Assembly: GCA_040510375.1 (NCBI GenBank)
Contig: JBEVJC010000016.1
Coordinates: 1 to 64,000 of the forward strand
From: JBEVJC01 sp040510375
GTDB lineage: Bacteria; Bacteroidota; Bacteroidia; Chitinophagales; Chitinophagaceae
Reading direction: 5' to 3'
Length of the DNA stretch: 64,000 nt
The notes beneath the pieces are model-generated. The model was not told where the DNA came from. It did not search any database and saw nothing but the letters and a program-made list of their open reading frames with translations. The number at the start of each line of letters is the position of its first letter. The stretch's first letter is position 1. Made by a program: the position numbers and the translations under genes. Shown here piece by piece: positions 1 to 7,612 of the stretch.

Positions 1-720
1 CTTGCGGGGGCAGGTGTGGCCGACAAACGATGGAATGATAAAAGAAAAAAAGAGATTGTGAGCAGCCGGGTCGACAGCGGGAAATTACTTGTGCGCACCC
101 TGCTGGAAAACAAGAATAAACTAAAAGCCTTTATCAGTGCATCAGCGATTGGCTGGTATGGAAAAGATCCGTCGGTTCCCAATCCCCGGCCATTTGAAGA
201 AACAGATCCGGCTTCGGAAGATTTTTTAGGTCAGGCTTGTGTTGCCTGGGAAATGAGTTTGAAGGGTTTGGAGAAAACCGCCATCCGGCTGGTAATCTTC
301 CGAACAGGCATAGTACTTAGCGACGAGGGCGGCGCGTTAAAGGAGTTTGTAAAACCCTTGAAGATGGGACTGGCAACCATTCTTGGCTCCGGTAACCAGA
401 TGATCAGCTGGATCCATATTGATGATATGGTCCGGTTATACCTGGCCGCAATCGAACAGGAAAATTTCCATGGAATTTATAATGCGGTTGCTCCGGTGCC
501 GGTGAGTAATAAAGAACTGGTAATTAAACTGGCGAAAGCCTCCAGGAAAACGTTTTTTATCCCTGTGTACGTTCCGGGATTTGTTTTAAGAATCGCCATG
601 GGTGAGATGAGCAGCGAGGTATTAAAGAGTGCAACGGTTAGTTGTGATAAATTACATATTGAGCGGTTTACCTTCCTGTATCCCGGTATTGACGCGGCTT
701 TGAAGTCTATGATTGTATAG
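1..720 (+). CDS. TIGR01777-type NAD(P)-dependent epimerase, 5'-truncated by the window edge
   Basis: The reading frame is open from base 1 and begins LAGAGVADKRW, which is the conserved segment just after the first strands of TIGR01777 (SDR39U1/YfcH-like) epimerases, so the N-terminal glycine-rich nucleotide-binding loop lies before the window. The GTG at 16 is therefore an internal codon and not a start. Visible family features are DKRWNDKRKKEI followed by SSRV, the SASAIGWYG segment in place of a classic SDR active site, and SWIHIDDMV in the C-terminal half. Members are atypical extended short-chain dehydrogenases. Their substrate is not established, and in plants and bacteria they are linked to division or morphology only loosely. 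Nothing after it suggests an operon; the next gene has its own 87-bp spacer. Confidence 0.85.
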   Translation, partial: LAGAGVADKRWNDKRKKEIVSSRVDSGKLLVRTLLENKNKLKAFISASAIGWYGKDPSVPNPRPFEETDPASEDFLGQACVAWEMSLKGLEKTAIRLVIFRTGIVLSDEGGALKEFVKPLKMGLATILGSGNQMISWIHIDDMVRLYLAAIEQENFHGIYNAVAPVPVSNKELVIKLAKASRKTFFIPVYVPGFVLRIAMGEMSSEVLKSATVSCDKLHIERFTFLYPGIDAALKSMIV

Positions 721-807
721 GTTATTTATCCGCCGGCCGGACGCTTCCGGAAATGGCTAAACTTTTACTTAACATTTATTTAAAATTTTGTTTGGTACAT
801 TAACAGA

Positions 808-1392
808 ATGCTAACCAGGCACTTCCTGCTTTGTGTCTTTTCAATCTGCACCAATGCATCCGTTGCACAGGTTCATACACTACGTTTGAAGAAACACGGA
901 CGTACGGTTCAGGTGTTTACAGAAAATTCGCGATTCACTTTCCAGACAAAAGATGGCAGTTGGAATGATGGCATTATTGACCATCTCAGTCCCGACACTC
1001 TTTACCTGACCAGAACCGTTTTAAACTATTCCCTGGGAGGGATTGATACGCAACATTTCAGTGGTTATCGTTATGCAATTGATGAGATAAATGCGCTACC
1101 CTCCCGTCGGGAGAAGGTGATTAATAATGGCGGCAGGGTAAAAGTAATCCTGGGTCATGAAAAATTTGCATGGATCAGGAATGGTACATTTTTCAACCTT
1201 ATCGGTGGAGGTTATGCACTGTTGAATATTACCAATAGTGTAATTGATAAAGATCCTCCGTTCTCCCGAAAAAATATCAGCAGGTTGGCATTGGCTGGGG
1301 CTGCTTTCCTGGGAGGTCATATTTTAAAGTTCAATTTTAATTCCCACAGGAAAATCGGCAAAAAATACCAGCTCGAAATAAGTGATTACTGA
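808..1392 (+). CDS. Secreted or envelope protein of unknown function
   Basis: A 194-residue protein that I do not recognise. Residues 1-20 look like a Sec signal peptide (MLTRHFLLCVFSI then ASVAQ), so the mature form probably starts near Gln21 or Val22 and is exported. The middle is rich in beta-type sequence (HTLRLKKHGRTVQVF, SRFTFQTKDGSW) and a glycine- and alanine-rich stretch near residues 158-170 (LALAGAAFLGGHIL) could be a weak membrane or hydrophobic hairpin. No catalytic motif is visible. It stands alone: the gene before it ends 87 bp upstream and the next gene converges on it. Function cannot be assigned. Confidence 0.7.
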   Translation: MLTRHFLLCVFSICTNASVAQVHTLRLKKHGRTVQVFTENSRFTFQTKDGSWNDGIIDHLSPDTLYLTRTVLNYSLGGIDTQHFSGYRYAIDEINALPSRREKVINNGGRVKVILGHEKFAWIRNGTFFNLIGGGYALLNITNSVIDKDPPFSRKNISRLALAGAAFLGGHILKFNFNSHRKIGKKYQLEISDY

Positions 1393-1402
1393 TGATGGGT
1401 GC

Positions 1403-1439
1403 AAAAAAAGGAGGCTGTTCCAAATCAGGAACAACCTCC
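1403..1439 (-). terminator. Rho-independent terminator of the M16 peptidase operon
   Basis: On the minus strand a 12-bp stem (GGAGGTTGTTCC with GGAACAGCCTCC, one G-U pair) closes a 6-nt loop and is followed by a run of seven T. It sits about 56 bp past the stop of the downstream M16 gene. Read on the plus strand the same stem has a C-A mismatch and no T-run, so it serves the minus strand. Confidence 0.85.
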
Positions 1440-1495
1440 TATATACTAACCGCAAAGTTCTTTATCATCCCCGGGCATTTTAGCAACTGTCAGGA

Positions 1496-2830
1496 TCAGA
1501 ATGCCTTTTTCTCTACAGGGAGGGATGGTGTTTGTTTTTGTGTATAAAGGGCAGGTGTTACTTTTTTCACATCGCCCTGGTATACCCAAGTAATATTGGT
1601 CATGTATTTGGCGAATGCTGCATTAATTTGCTGAAGCGTTACTTTTTTGATGTCTTCATTAATGCGGATGCTGCGTTTCCAGTCGCCATAAACTACTTCA
1701 TTATTGGCAAGAGATGCAGCCTGTGCCTCATTCGTCTCGTTACGGTAATGGATACCGGTTAGGTAACCCATTTTTTCATTTTTCAATTCTGCTTCGGTAA
1801 AACCTTCTGTTTTTACCTTATCAATCAATGCACGGGCAACAGCGATATATTTATCAGGGTCGGTCGTGCTGACAGTGAGGTTTGCATACGGGGTATTACC
1901 ACCGCTGAACCAGGCACCGGGCGCATAGGAAAGGCCGTTCTTGGTCCGGATTTCAATAAAGTGTTTATTTGAAAAAATCCTCATTGCCAGGTTGTAGGCA
2001 TTATAGTCCGGTGAACCAGGCAATGGTGCCCCGGCAATTCCCTGCACATAATTGGTAGCGTTTTCACGGGCAACAGGTTTAAAACTATTTACTGCAGGAA
2101 CATAACTTTCTTTCTTTGAAACGAAAGCTGCACCGGCAGGAATGCCTGCAGTGAGGCCTTTCATCATCTTTTCGATATTCGCCTTATCGATATCACCCAC
2201 CACGATGATCACCATTTTATTTTTAGTCAGGATCGACTTCCAGTATTTTTTTGTTTCAGCGGCGGTGATCTTCTCCATAATTTCAACGGTTCCCTGCGGG
2301 TCCTTGGAGTAATTCCTTCCGGCGAAAGCAGTTTGCCTGGCCAGTTTATCAATAGCGTTATCAGGACTTGATTCACCATCCCTGATTGCATTAATGGCAT
2401 CCTGTTTAATACGGGCAAATTCCTTTTCGTCAAATTTCGGGGTAAGCAGCGCTTCTGTGTAAAGCGGCCATACGGTTTGCAGATCCGATTTTATGCAATT
2501 CAGGTTGAAGCTTGCAAAGTCCATCATGGTATATCCGTAAACCTGTGCGCTTACCTTATCCAGTTTGTTTTTAAAACTGTTTTTATCGTCCTGCAGTGTG
2601 CCGCATTCCGTAAGGGCAGTCATGGCGATACTTTCAATACCAGCTTTTGTTGCAGGATAGTTTTGTACGCCGCCCTTGATAATTGTCTGGATTACCACGA
2701 TATCATTGCCACTTGGTTTGACGATCACTTTAACGCCGTTGATCATCATATCGTAGGGGGCTGACTGTGCAGTGGAAAGCAGGGGCGCCAGCAGCAGTGC
2801 AGCGCATAAATAGTTAACCAGCTTTTTCAT
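1496..2830 (-). CDS. M16 family peptidase-like subunit without the zinc motif
   Basis: A 444-residue M16 (insulinase/pitrilysin) family protein with a signal peptide (MKKLVNYLCAALLLAPLLSTAQ), so periplasmic or envelope-located. The usual HxxEH site should lie where GIESIAMTALTEC is found (about residues 64-76); neither histidine nor the glutamate is there, so this chain should not bind catalytic zinc. The C-terminal M16 domain (KNGLSYAPGAWFSGG, residues about 299-313) is well kept. It lies 10 bp downstream of an active M16 gene. In bacterial M16B enzymes an active and an inactive chain form a heterodimer, so the pair probably makes one peptidase. Substrate is unknown. Confidence 0.9.
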   Translation of the reverse strand: MKKLVNYLCAALLLAPLLSTAQSAPYDMMINGVKVIVKPSGNDIVVIQTIIKGGVQNYPATKAGIESIAMTALTECGTLQDDKNSFKNKLDKVSAQVYGYTMMDFASFNLNCIKSDLQTVWPLYTEALLTPKFDEKEFARIKQDAINAIRDGESSPDNAIDKLARQTAFAGRNYSKDPQGTVEIMEKITAAETKKYWKSILTKNKMVIIVVGDIDKANIEKMMKGLTAGIPAGAAFVSKKESYVPAVNSFKPVARENATNYVQGIAGAPLPGSPDYNAYNLAMRIFSNKHFIEIRTKNGLSYAPGAWFSGGNTPYANLTVSTTDPDKYIAVARALIDKVKTEGFTEAELKNEKMGYLTGIHYRNETNEAQAASLANNEVVYGDWKRSIRINEDIKKVTLQQINAAFAKYMTNITWVYQGDVKKVTPALYTQKQTPSLPVEKKAF

Positions 2831-2840
2831 GTAATTAAGT

Positions 2841-4202
2841 TTAGTTTTTTAAGTATTCTGCCGGGTTCAGTTTCTCGTTCATTTCCTTGTTGATCACCAG
2901 GCCTGTTACATGTGGTTTACCAACCATGTATTTCCTGGCATATTCGCTGAGTTGTTCCCTTGTAACCTTGCTGGTGGCATCGATATAATCGGTAAAGAAA
3001 TCGAGCGATGCACTGCACCACCAATACGTCAGGTCGCTTGCCAGTGAAGATGGTTTTTCTGTATTACGGATCCGGTTTCTCTTCAGGGTTTCCTTGGATG
3101 TTTCGATCTGGTCGTCTGTGAAATAATCCGGATCACCCATCATTGCCACCTGTTTGTTGAGTTCATCAAAACATTCTTTCAGCCTGGTAGGGTTGGGCAT
3201 CAGGAAGATGGTGATGGGACCAACATATTTATTGGTCTGATAGCCTACCGACGCGTAGGTAGCCAGTCCTTTGTCGATCATTGCCTGCGACCATTTGGAA
3301 GAGTTCTGTGAAAGGATACCATTGAATACATCGGCTACTACGGCGTTGACAGAATCAGTCCTGGTATCGGGACCATGCCATTGGCACATCATGTAGGGTG
3401 TTTGGGCAATAGACGATTCTTTTACGAAGTAGTCATCCTTTGACAGTGGCTGGAAAGCAGGGATGGGGTATTTTTCATGGGGATTAAAATCGCTTGCTTT
3501 CCAATCACCGAAAATAGTTTTTGCTGCAGCAAATGCCGCATCATGTTTTGTATCGCCGCAGATAACCAGTACGGAGTTATTGGGGAAATAATATTTGTCC
3601 TTGATGATCATCATTTTTTCCGGTGTTGCCGTGTTGATGACATCATGGTCGCCAATCGGGTTTTTACGGGTTACATTATCACCCCAGGAGCGTTTCTGTG
3701 TTTCGAGCCAGAGTTGGAAATAAGGACTGCTTTCGGCGCGTTGGAATTCACCATCCACTACAGGACGTTCTTTTTGCATGTCTTCCGTACGATAGATGGG
3801 GAAACGGATCGCGGCATTCATGAATTTCAGTCCGGCATTAAGACTGTCCTTATCGAAGGTGAAAAAATAATTTACCCGTTCCACATTGGTGGTTCCATTC
3901 CAGATCATACCAAGCTCTTCGGTACGCTGGATGAATTTCTCCTGGTCGGGATAATCATTGTTGGCCTTGAAAAACATATGTTCAAAAAGGTGCGACAGGC
4001 CGCTATATTCCGGGCCCTCTGTGTAGGCGCCGTTTTTCACAGCGATTTCGATGGTGGTCAGTGGTACTTTGCTGTTTTCGATGACGACCACTTCCAGGCC
4101 ATTATCCAGTTTCTGCCAGTAATAATGTTCTGGTAACCGGGGCTGGGCAAGGGCTGACAGGCTGAGGGTCAGTGCTCCCAATACAAGCCATTGTTTTTTC
4201 AT
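2841..4202 (-). CDS. M16 family zinc metallopeptidase, catalytic subunit
   Basis: A 453-residue exported peptidase with a signal peptide (residues 1-19, ending LSALAQ). The inverted zinc motif HLFEH is present with His71, Glu74 and His75, and a third ligand candidate is Glu152 in ERPVVDGEF. This is the peptidasic half of an M16B pair; the next gene, 10 bp downstream on the same strand, is its non-catalytic partner. The R/Y pair typical of the partner's second domain is not needed here. The gene begins an operon that ends at the terminator near 1403-1439. The 149-bp space upstream holds no gene that I can see. The function is envelope peptide or protein degradation; substrate cannot be read from sequence. 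Confidence 0.93.
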   Translation of the reverse strand: MKKQWLVLGALTLSLSALAQPRLPEHYYWQKLDNGLEVVVIENSKVPLTTIEIAVKNGAYTEGPEYSGLSHLFEHMFFKANNDYPDQEKFIQRTEELGMIWNGTTNVERVNYFFTFDKDSLNAGLKFMNAAIRFPIYRTEDMQKERPVVDGEFQRAESSPYFQLWLETQKRSWGDNVTRKNPIGDHDVINTATPEKMMIIKDKYYFPNNSVLVICGDTKHDAAFAAAKTIFGDWKASDFNPHEKYPIPAFQPLSKDDYFVKESSIAQTPYMMCQWHGPDTRTDSVNAVVADVFNGILSQNSSKWSQAMIDKGLATYASVGYQTNKYVGPITIFLMPNPTRLKECFDELNKQVAMMGDPDYFTDDQIETSKETLKRNRIRNTEKPSSLASDLTYWWCSASLDFFTDYIDATSKVTREQLSEYARKYMVGKPHVTGLVINKEMNEKLNPAEYLKN

Positions 4203-4351
4203 GCTGATTAGTTGTACCGCAGTTAGCGGGGTGAATAAAGTTGGAAAGAGTTAAGTTATGAAAGAATTACCTATTAAGGGTTTTTATAGGAACGGCGGCA
4301 ATATGGATACATATCTGGTTGAACCGAATTGTTATTTTTCCTGATAACCTC

Positions 4352-5029
4352 TCAGTCGGGGAAAAAATCCTGACCGGTCAGACTCGCATGATCGGGATGC
4401 CAGATGCTGGTGAAATCGCCGAGCACAGGATTGTCGCGGTCGAGCCGGTGAAGCCGTAAGTGATTGATATCAGCCGCATGAACACGGCGGTGTTGTGGAT
4501 TCATGGTGCCACCATTGCTACTGTCACCCGCACGCGCTTCGGGATTGTACTGGAATGGCGGATCTACCAGTGTTCCTCTTGGATACATTATGCCTGGGAT
4601 TCCTTTACCCCTGAGATCCAGATCGGATGGGTGGTCCAGGCCAATTGTATGCCCGTATTCATGTGCGGCCGTGGTGGAACCGGTGTACAGATTATCAATG
4701 AGGAAATAACCGGTATTTGAATTGATGCCGTCAACATAGGAAATATTTCCTTCAGCAAATTTTTCTATCCGGAAATAATTATTTCTGGGGTTGGTATTGC
4801 CCAGGATTTCCACGGGGTCAATACCAGGTTTGAATTCGGCGGTGATCTGGAACAGTACCTGGAAAAATAACTCATCAATGGTTACAGTGGCCATTGGTTC
4901 GTTCCACATGCATTCTATTTCCTCGCGGATAATACGGGTGATCTGTTCATCCGCTGCGCCACCATAGGTAACGATATGCGAATGGATAACGAGTCGTTTT
5001 CCCGTACTGTCAAATTCGACTGAACCCAT
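4352..5029 (-). CDS. Metzincin-type zinc protease without a recognisable signal peptide
   Basis: A 225-residue protein with the extended metzincin zinc motif HEYGHTIGLDH (His123, Glu124, His127, His133) followed by a Met-turn candidate GIMYP with Met148. This combination is diagnostic of the metzincin clan (M10/M12/M43-like), though the exact family is unclear. The start MGSVEF has no hydrophobic leader, no lipobox and no prodomain cysteine switch, and there is no C-terminal T9SS sorting domain. Metzincins are normally secreted, so either this one acts in the cytosol or the real start is missing. No in-frame ATG extension with a leader is evident because the upstream 120 bp are made of tandem repeats. 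It follows fadN on the same strand and may be read from it. Confidence 0.85.
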   Translation of the reverse strand: MGSVEFDSTGKRLVIHSHIVTYGGAADEQITRIIREEIECMWNEPMATVTIDELFFQVLFQITAEFKPGIDPVEILGNTNPRNNYFRIEKFAEGNISYVDGINSNTGYFLIDNLYTGSTTAAHEYGHTIGLDHPSDLDLRGKGIPGIMYPRGTLVDPPFQYNPEARAGDSSNGGTMNPQHRRVHAADINHLRLHRLDRDNPVLGDFTSIWHPDHASLTGQDFFPD

Positions 5030-5052
5030 ATATAAGGTTGTTTGGTCAGTAG

Positions 5053-5169
5053 TCGGTTGGTTGCAAACCGGTCATCATCGGTCAGTACGTACTTAATAGG
5101 CGGTCGGTTTCGAACCGGTCTTCATCGATCAGTGCGTACTTAATAGCCGATCAGTTGCGGACCGGTCTT
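5053..5169 (-). repeat. 47-bp tandem repeat built on the 3' end of fadN
   Basis: Read on the coding (minus) strand, units start at 5169, 5122 and 5075, exactly 47 bp apart, each beginning AAGACCGGT or ATGACCGGT. The first unit contains the last fadN codons and its TGA stop; the second matches it at 40 of 47 positions by my count; the third is partial. The array fills most of the gap between fadN and the metzincin gene. Confidence 0.85.
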
Positions 5170-7529
5170 CCGCTTTTCAATACACTCTGGATCCGTTCCA
5201 TCGTTTTCTTTTCACCCAGCAGTGACAGGAATGCCTCGCGTTCCAGGTCGAGCAGGTATTGTTCCGATACGAAGGAAGGCTCGGAGAGATCACCCCCACA
5301 CATTACATACGCCAGTTTTCTGGCAACAAGCGAATCATGCTCCGTTGCATAATTTGCCTGACGCATTCCGTTGATACCTGCAAGCAGGGCTCCCAGTGCC
5401 GAACGTCCCAGCACTTTCACATCCTTACGAATGGTGGGCATTGTATATCCACTGTCAAATATACTGATAACTGATTTTTTTGCCTCGGTTATCCTGCGGC
5501 CCTGGTTCATCACTATTTCATCGAGACCTTTGCGATATACTCCGATATTGAAACCCTCTGCAGCCGACGTTCCCACCTTTGCTGTAGCGATGGTAAGGAA
5601 CCTGTTCTTGAGGGTAATGGTATCCGGTTCATCTTCGTGCATTTCATCTGCTGCCCTGAGCACAAATTCCTTCGTACCCCCACCACCGGGAATCAGTCCG
5701 ATCCCAAGCTCCACCAATCCTGTATAAGTTTCAGCGGCGGCACATACCTTATCAGCATGGAGGCTTAGTTCGCAGGCACCGCCAAGTGCAAGCCCATGGG
5801 GAGCTACTACAACCGGGATCGACGAATATCTTGCTCGCATCATGGTATTCTGGAACAGCCGGATCGCCATATCCAGTTCATCATATTCCTGGTCGATGGC
5901 CAGCATGAAGATCATACCAACATTTGCACCAGCGGAAAAATTAGGTCCTTCATTGGCGATCACCAGTCCCTTATAATCTTTTTCTGCCTTTTCGATTGCT
6001 GCTTGCATACCCGACAACACATCGCCACCGATGCTTCCCATCTTGGTTGCCCATTGAAGTCCCAATACATCATCGCCGAGATTGTATAACCTGCAGCTTC
6101 CGTTTTTCCAGACAAGTTTGTCCTGGAAATTACTCATCACAATAAATGCTTCACCACCAGGGATGGGCTTATATGTTTTACCGGAAGGATCATAACTGAG
6201 TTTCCTTCCATTTTCAATCTTGTAAAAAGAAGTATGACCAGCAGTTACCATCTCGTCGATCCAGGGTGCCACGGTGTAACCTGCATTCTTCATGGCTTCA
6301 GTGGTCTTCTTCACGCCCAGTACATCCCAGCTTTCAAACGCCCCGATCTCCCAGCCAAAACCCGCCATCATGGCGTCGTCTACGCGGTAGATCTCATCAC
6401 TTATTTCCGGAATGCGGAAGGAGATATACGAGAACAAACCATAATGAAACTGTTTCAGGAATTCACCGGCTTTATCATTTGAACCTACAAGCATCCGTAA
6501 CCGCTGGTTCAGGTCTTCCAGAGGTTTCGCTGCTTCAATGCTGGCAAATTTTGGTTTAACCCTTGCACCATATTCCAGTGTTTTCAGGTTGAGGGTAAGA
6601 ATTTCTTTTTCTCCCTGTGCGTTTTTTGTTTTTTTGAAAAAACCCTGACCGGTTTTATCACCAAGCCAGTTATTTGTTACCAGCTTTTCCAGCCAGGAAG
6701 GAATACTGAAAGTATCGCGGGCTTCATCGTTGGGACAACTATCATAAACCCCTTTTGCCACTTTTACAAGTGTATCAATACCCACCACATCGGCCGTGCG
6801 GAAGGTTGCAGATTTCGGCCGGCCAATCAGCGGACCTGTTAGTGCTTCCACTTCATCGATGGTCAGGTCAAGTTTATCGAGCAGGCGGAAAATGGCCATG
6901 ATGCCATACACGCCAATCCGGTTTGCAATAAAGGCGGGCGTGTCTTTTGCAAGCACGGTTGTTTTACCAAGGATCAGGTCGCCGTAATGTAACAGGAATT
7001 CTGTAACCTCAGGATCTGTAAATGGTGTGGGGATAATTTCAAGCAGGCGCAGGTAACGCGGCGGGTTGAAAAAATGGGAGCCGCAAAAATTCTTTTTAAA
7101 ATCTTCCGAGCGGCCTTCAGCCATCAGGTGGATGGGAATACCCGAAGTATTGGAAGTGACCAGCGTTCCGGGTTTGCGGAACTGCTCCACTTTTTCATAA
7201 ATAATCTTTTTGATATCGAGTCGCTCCACCACCACTTCAATGATCCAGTCGTAACCTGCAATATCCTTCATATTGTCATCGAAGTTGCCAGTGGCAATAC
7301 GTTTCAGGACCGATTTGTCGTACACAGGTGATGGATTACTTTTCACCGCGGCTGCCAGTGCATCATTCACCAGTTTGTTACGCTCAGCTGGTTTTTTACT
7401 CTCCGTAAATTCCTTAGGTACCATATCCAGGAGTAATACATTCACGCCCACTCCCGCAAAATGGCAGGCAATCCGTGAACCCATTACACCACTTCCAAGT
7501 ACTGCTACTTTCCTGATAGTACGCTTCAT
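5151..7529 (-). CDS. fadN: FadN-type 3-hydroxyacyl-CoA dehydrogenase / enoyl-CoA hydratase
   Basis: A 792-residue bifunctional beta-oxidation enzyme in the FadN order: dehydrogenase first, hydratase last. The N-terminus has the NAD-binding loop GSGVMG (residues 12-17). The dehydrogenase active-site region reads GSHFFNPPRYLRLLEIIPTP. The hydratase domain carries both catalytic glutamates, in GGACELSLHAD and in GLVELGIGLIPGGGGT. It converts enoyl-CoA to 3-ketoacyl-CoA in the cytosol. FadN usually sits beside a FadA thiolase and an acyl-CoA dehydrogenase; neither is in this window, and the neighbours are an AsmA-like gene upstream and a metzincin downstream. The last codons (GRPVRN, stop) form the first unit of a 47-bp tandem repeat. 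A palindrome lies 30 bp upstream of the start. Confidence 0.93.
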   Translation of the reverse strand: MKRTIRKVAVLGSGVMGSRIACHFAGVGVNVLLLDMVPKEFTESKKPAERNKLVNDALAAAVKSNPSPVYDKSVLKRIATGNFDDNMKDIAGYDWIIEVVVERLDIKKIIYEKVEQFRKPGTLVTSNTSGIPIHLMAEGRSEDFKKNFCGSHFFNPPRYLRLLEIIPTPFTDPEVTEFLLHYGDLILGKTTVLAKDTPAFIANRIGVYGIMAIFRLLDKLDLTIDEVEALTGPLIGRPKSATFRTADVVGIDTLVKVAKGVYDSCPNDEARDTFSIPSWLEKLVTNNWLGDKTGQGFFKKTKNAQGEKEILTLNLKTLEYGARVKPKFASIEAAKPLEDLNQRLRMLVGSNDKAGEFLKQFHYGLFSYISFRIPEISDEIYRVDDAMMAGFGWEIGAFESWDVLGVKKTTEAMKNAGYTVAPWIDEMVTAGHTSFYKIENGRKLSYDPSGKTYKPIPGGEAFIVMSNFQDKLVWKNGSCRLYNLGDDVLGLQWATKMGSIGGDVLSGMQAAIEKAEKDYKGLVIANEGPNFSAGANVGMIFMLAIDQEYDELDMAIRLFQNTMMRARYSSIPVVVAPHGLALGGACELSLHADKVCAAAETYTGLVELGIGLIPGGGGTKEFVLRAADEMHEDEPDTITLKNRFLTIATAKVGTSAAEGFNIGVYRKGLDEIVMNQGRRITEAKKSVISIFDSGYTMPTIRKDVKVLGRSALGALLAGINGMRQANYATEHDSLVARKLAYVMCGGDLSEPSFVSEQYLLDLEREAFLSLLGEKKTMERIQSVLKSGRPVRN

Positions 7530-7558
7530 AAAGCAAGATTTGAAATTAGTTAGTTAAA

Positions 7559-7568
7559 CAACTAGTTG
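7559..7568. promoter_or_regulatory. 10-bp palindrome upstream of fadN, possible operator
   Basis: CAACTAGTTG is a perfect palindrome 30 bp upstream of the fadN start, in the 83-bp gap to the AsmA-like gene. Beta-oxidation genes are often under TetR- or GntR-type repressors that bind palindromes. No regulator gene is nearby, so this is a suggestion only. Confidence 0.3.
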
Positions 7569-7612
7569 CTGTGAAGGTAAGAGAAAAATGATTGAATGGA
7601 AAGGGGGACAGC

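Noticed and set aside
16..18. GTG at 16 as the start of the first gene.
   Set aside because: The frame is open to base 1 and encodes the conserved LAGAG segment, so the gene continues upstream of the window.
3477..4136. A 219-codon plus-strand frame opposite the active M16 peptidase.
   Set aside because: The minus-strand frame carries the HxxEH site and a signal peptide; the plus-strand one is cysteine-rich noise.
1496..4202. M16 gene without HxxEH as a decayed pseudogene.
   Set aside because: M16B enzymes normally pair an active chain with a zinc-less chain from the adjacent gene; the frame is full length.
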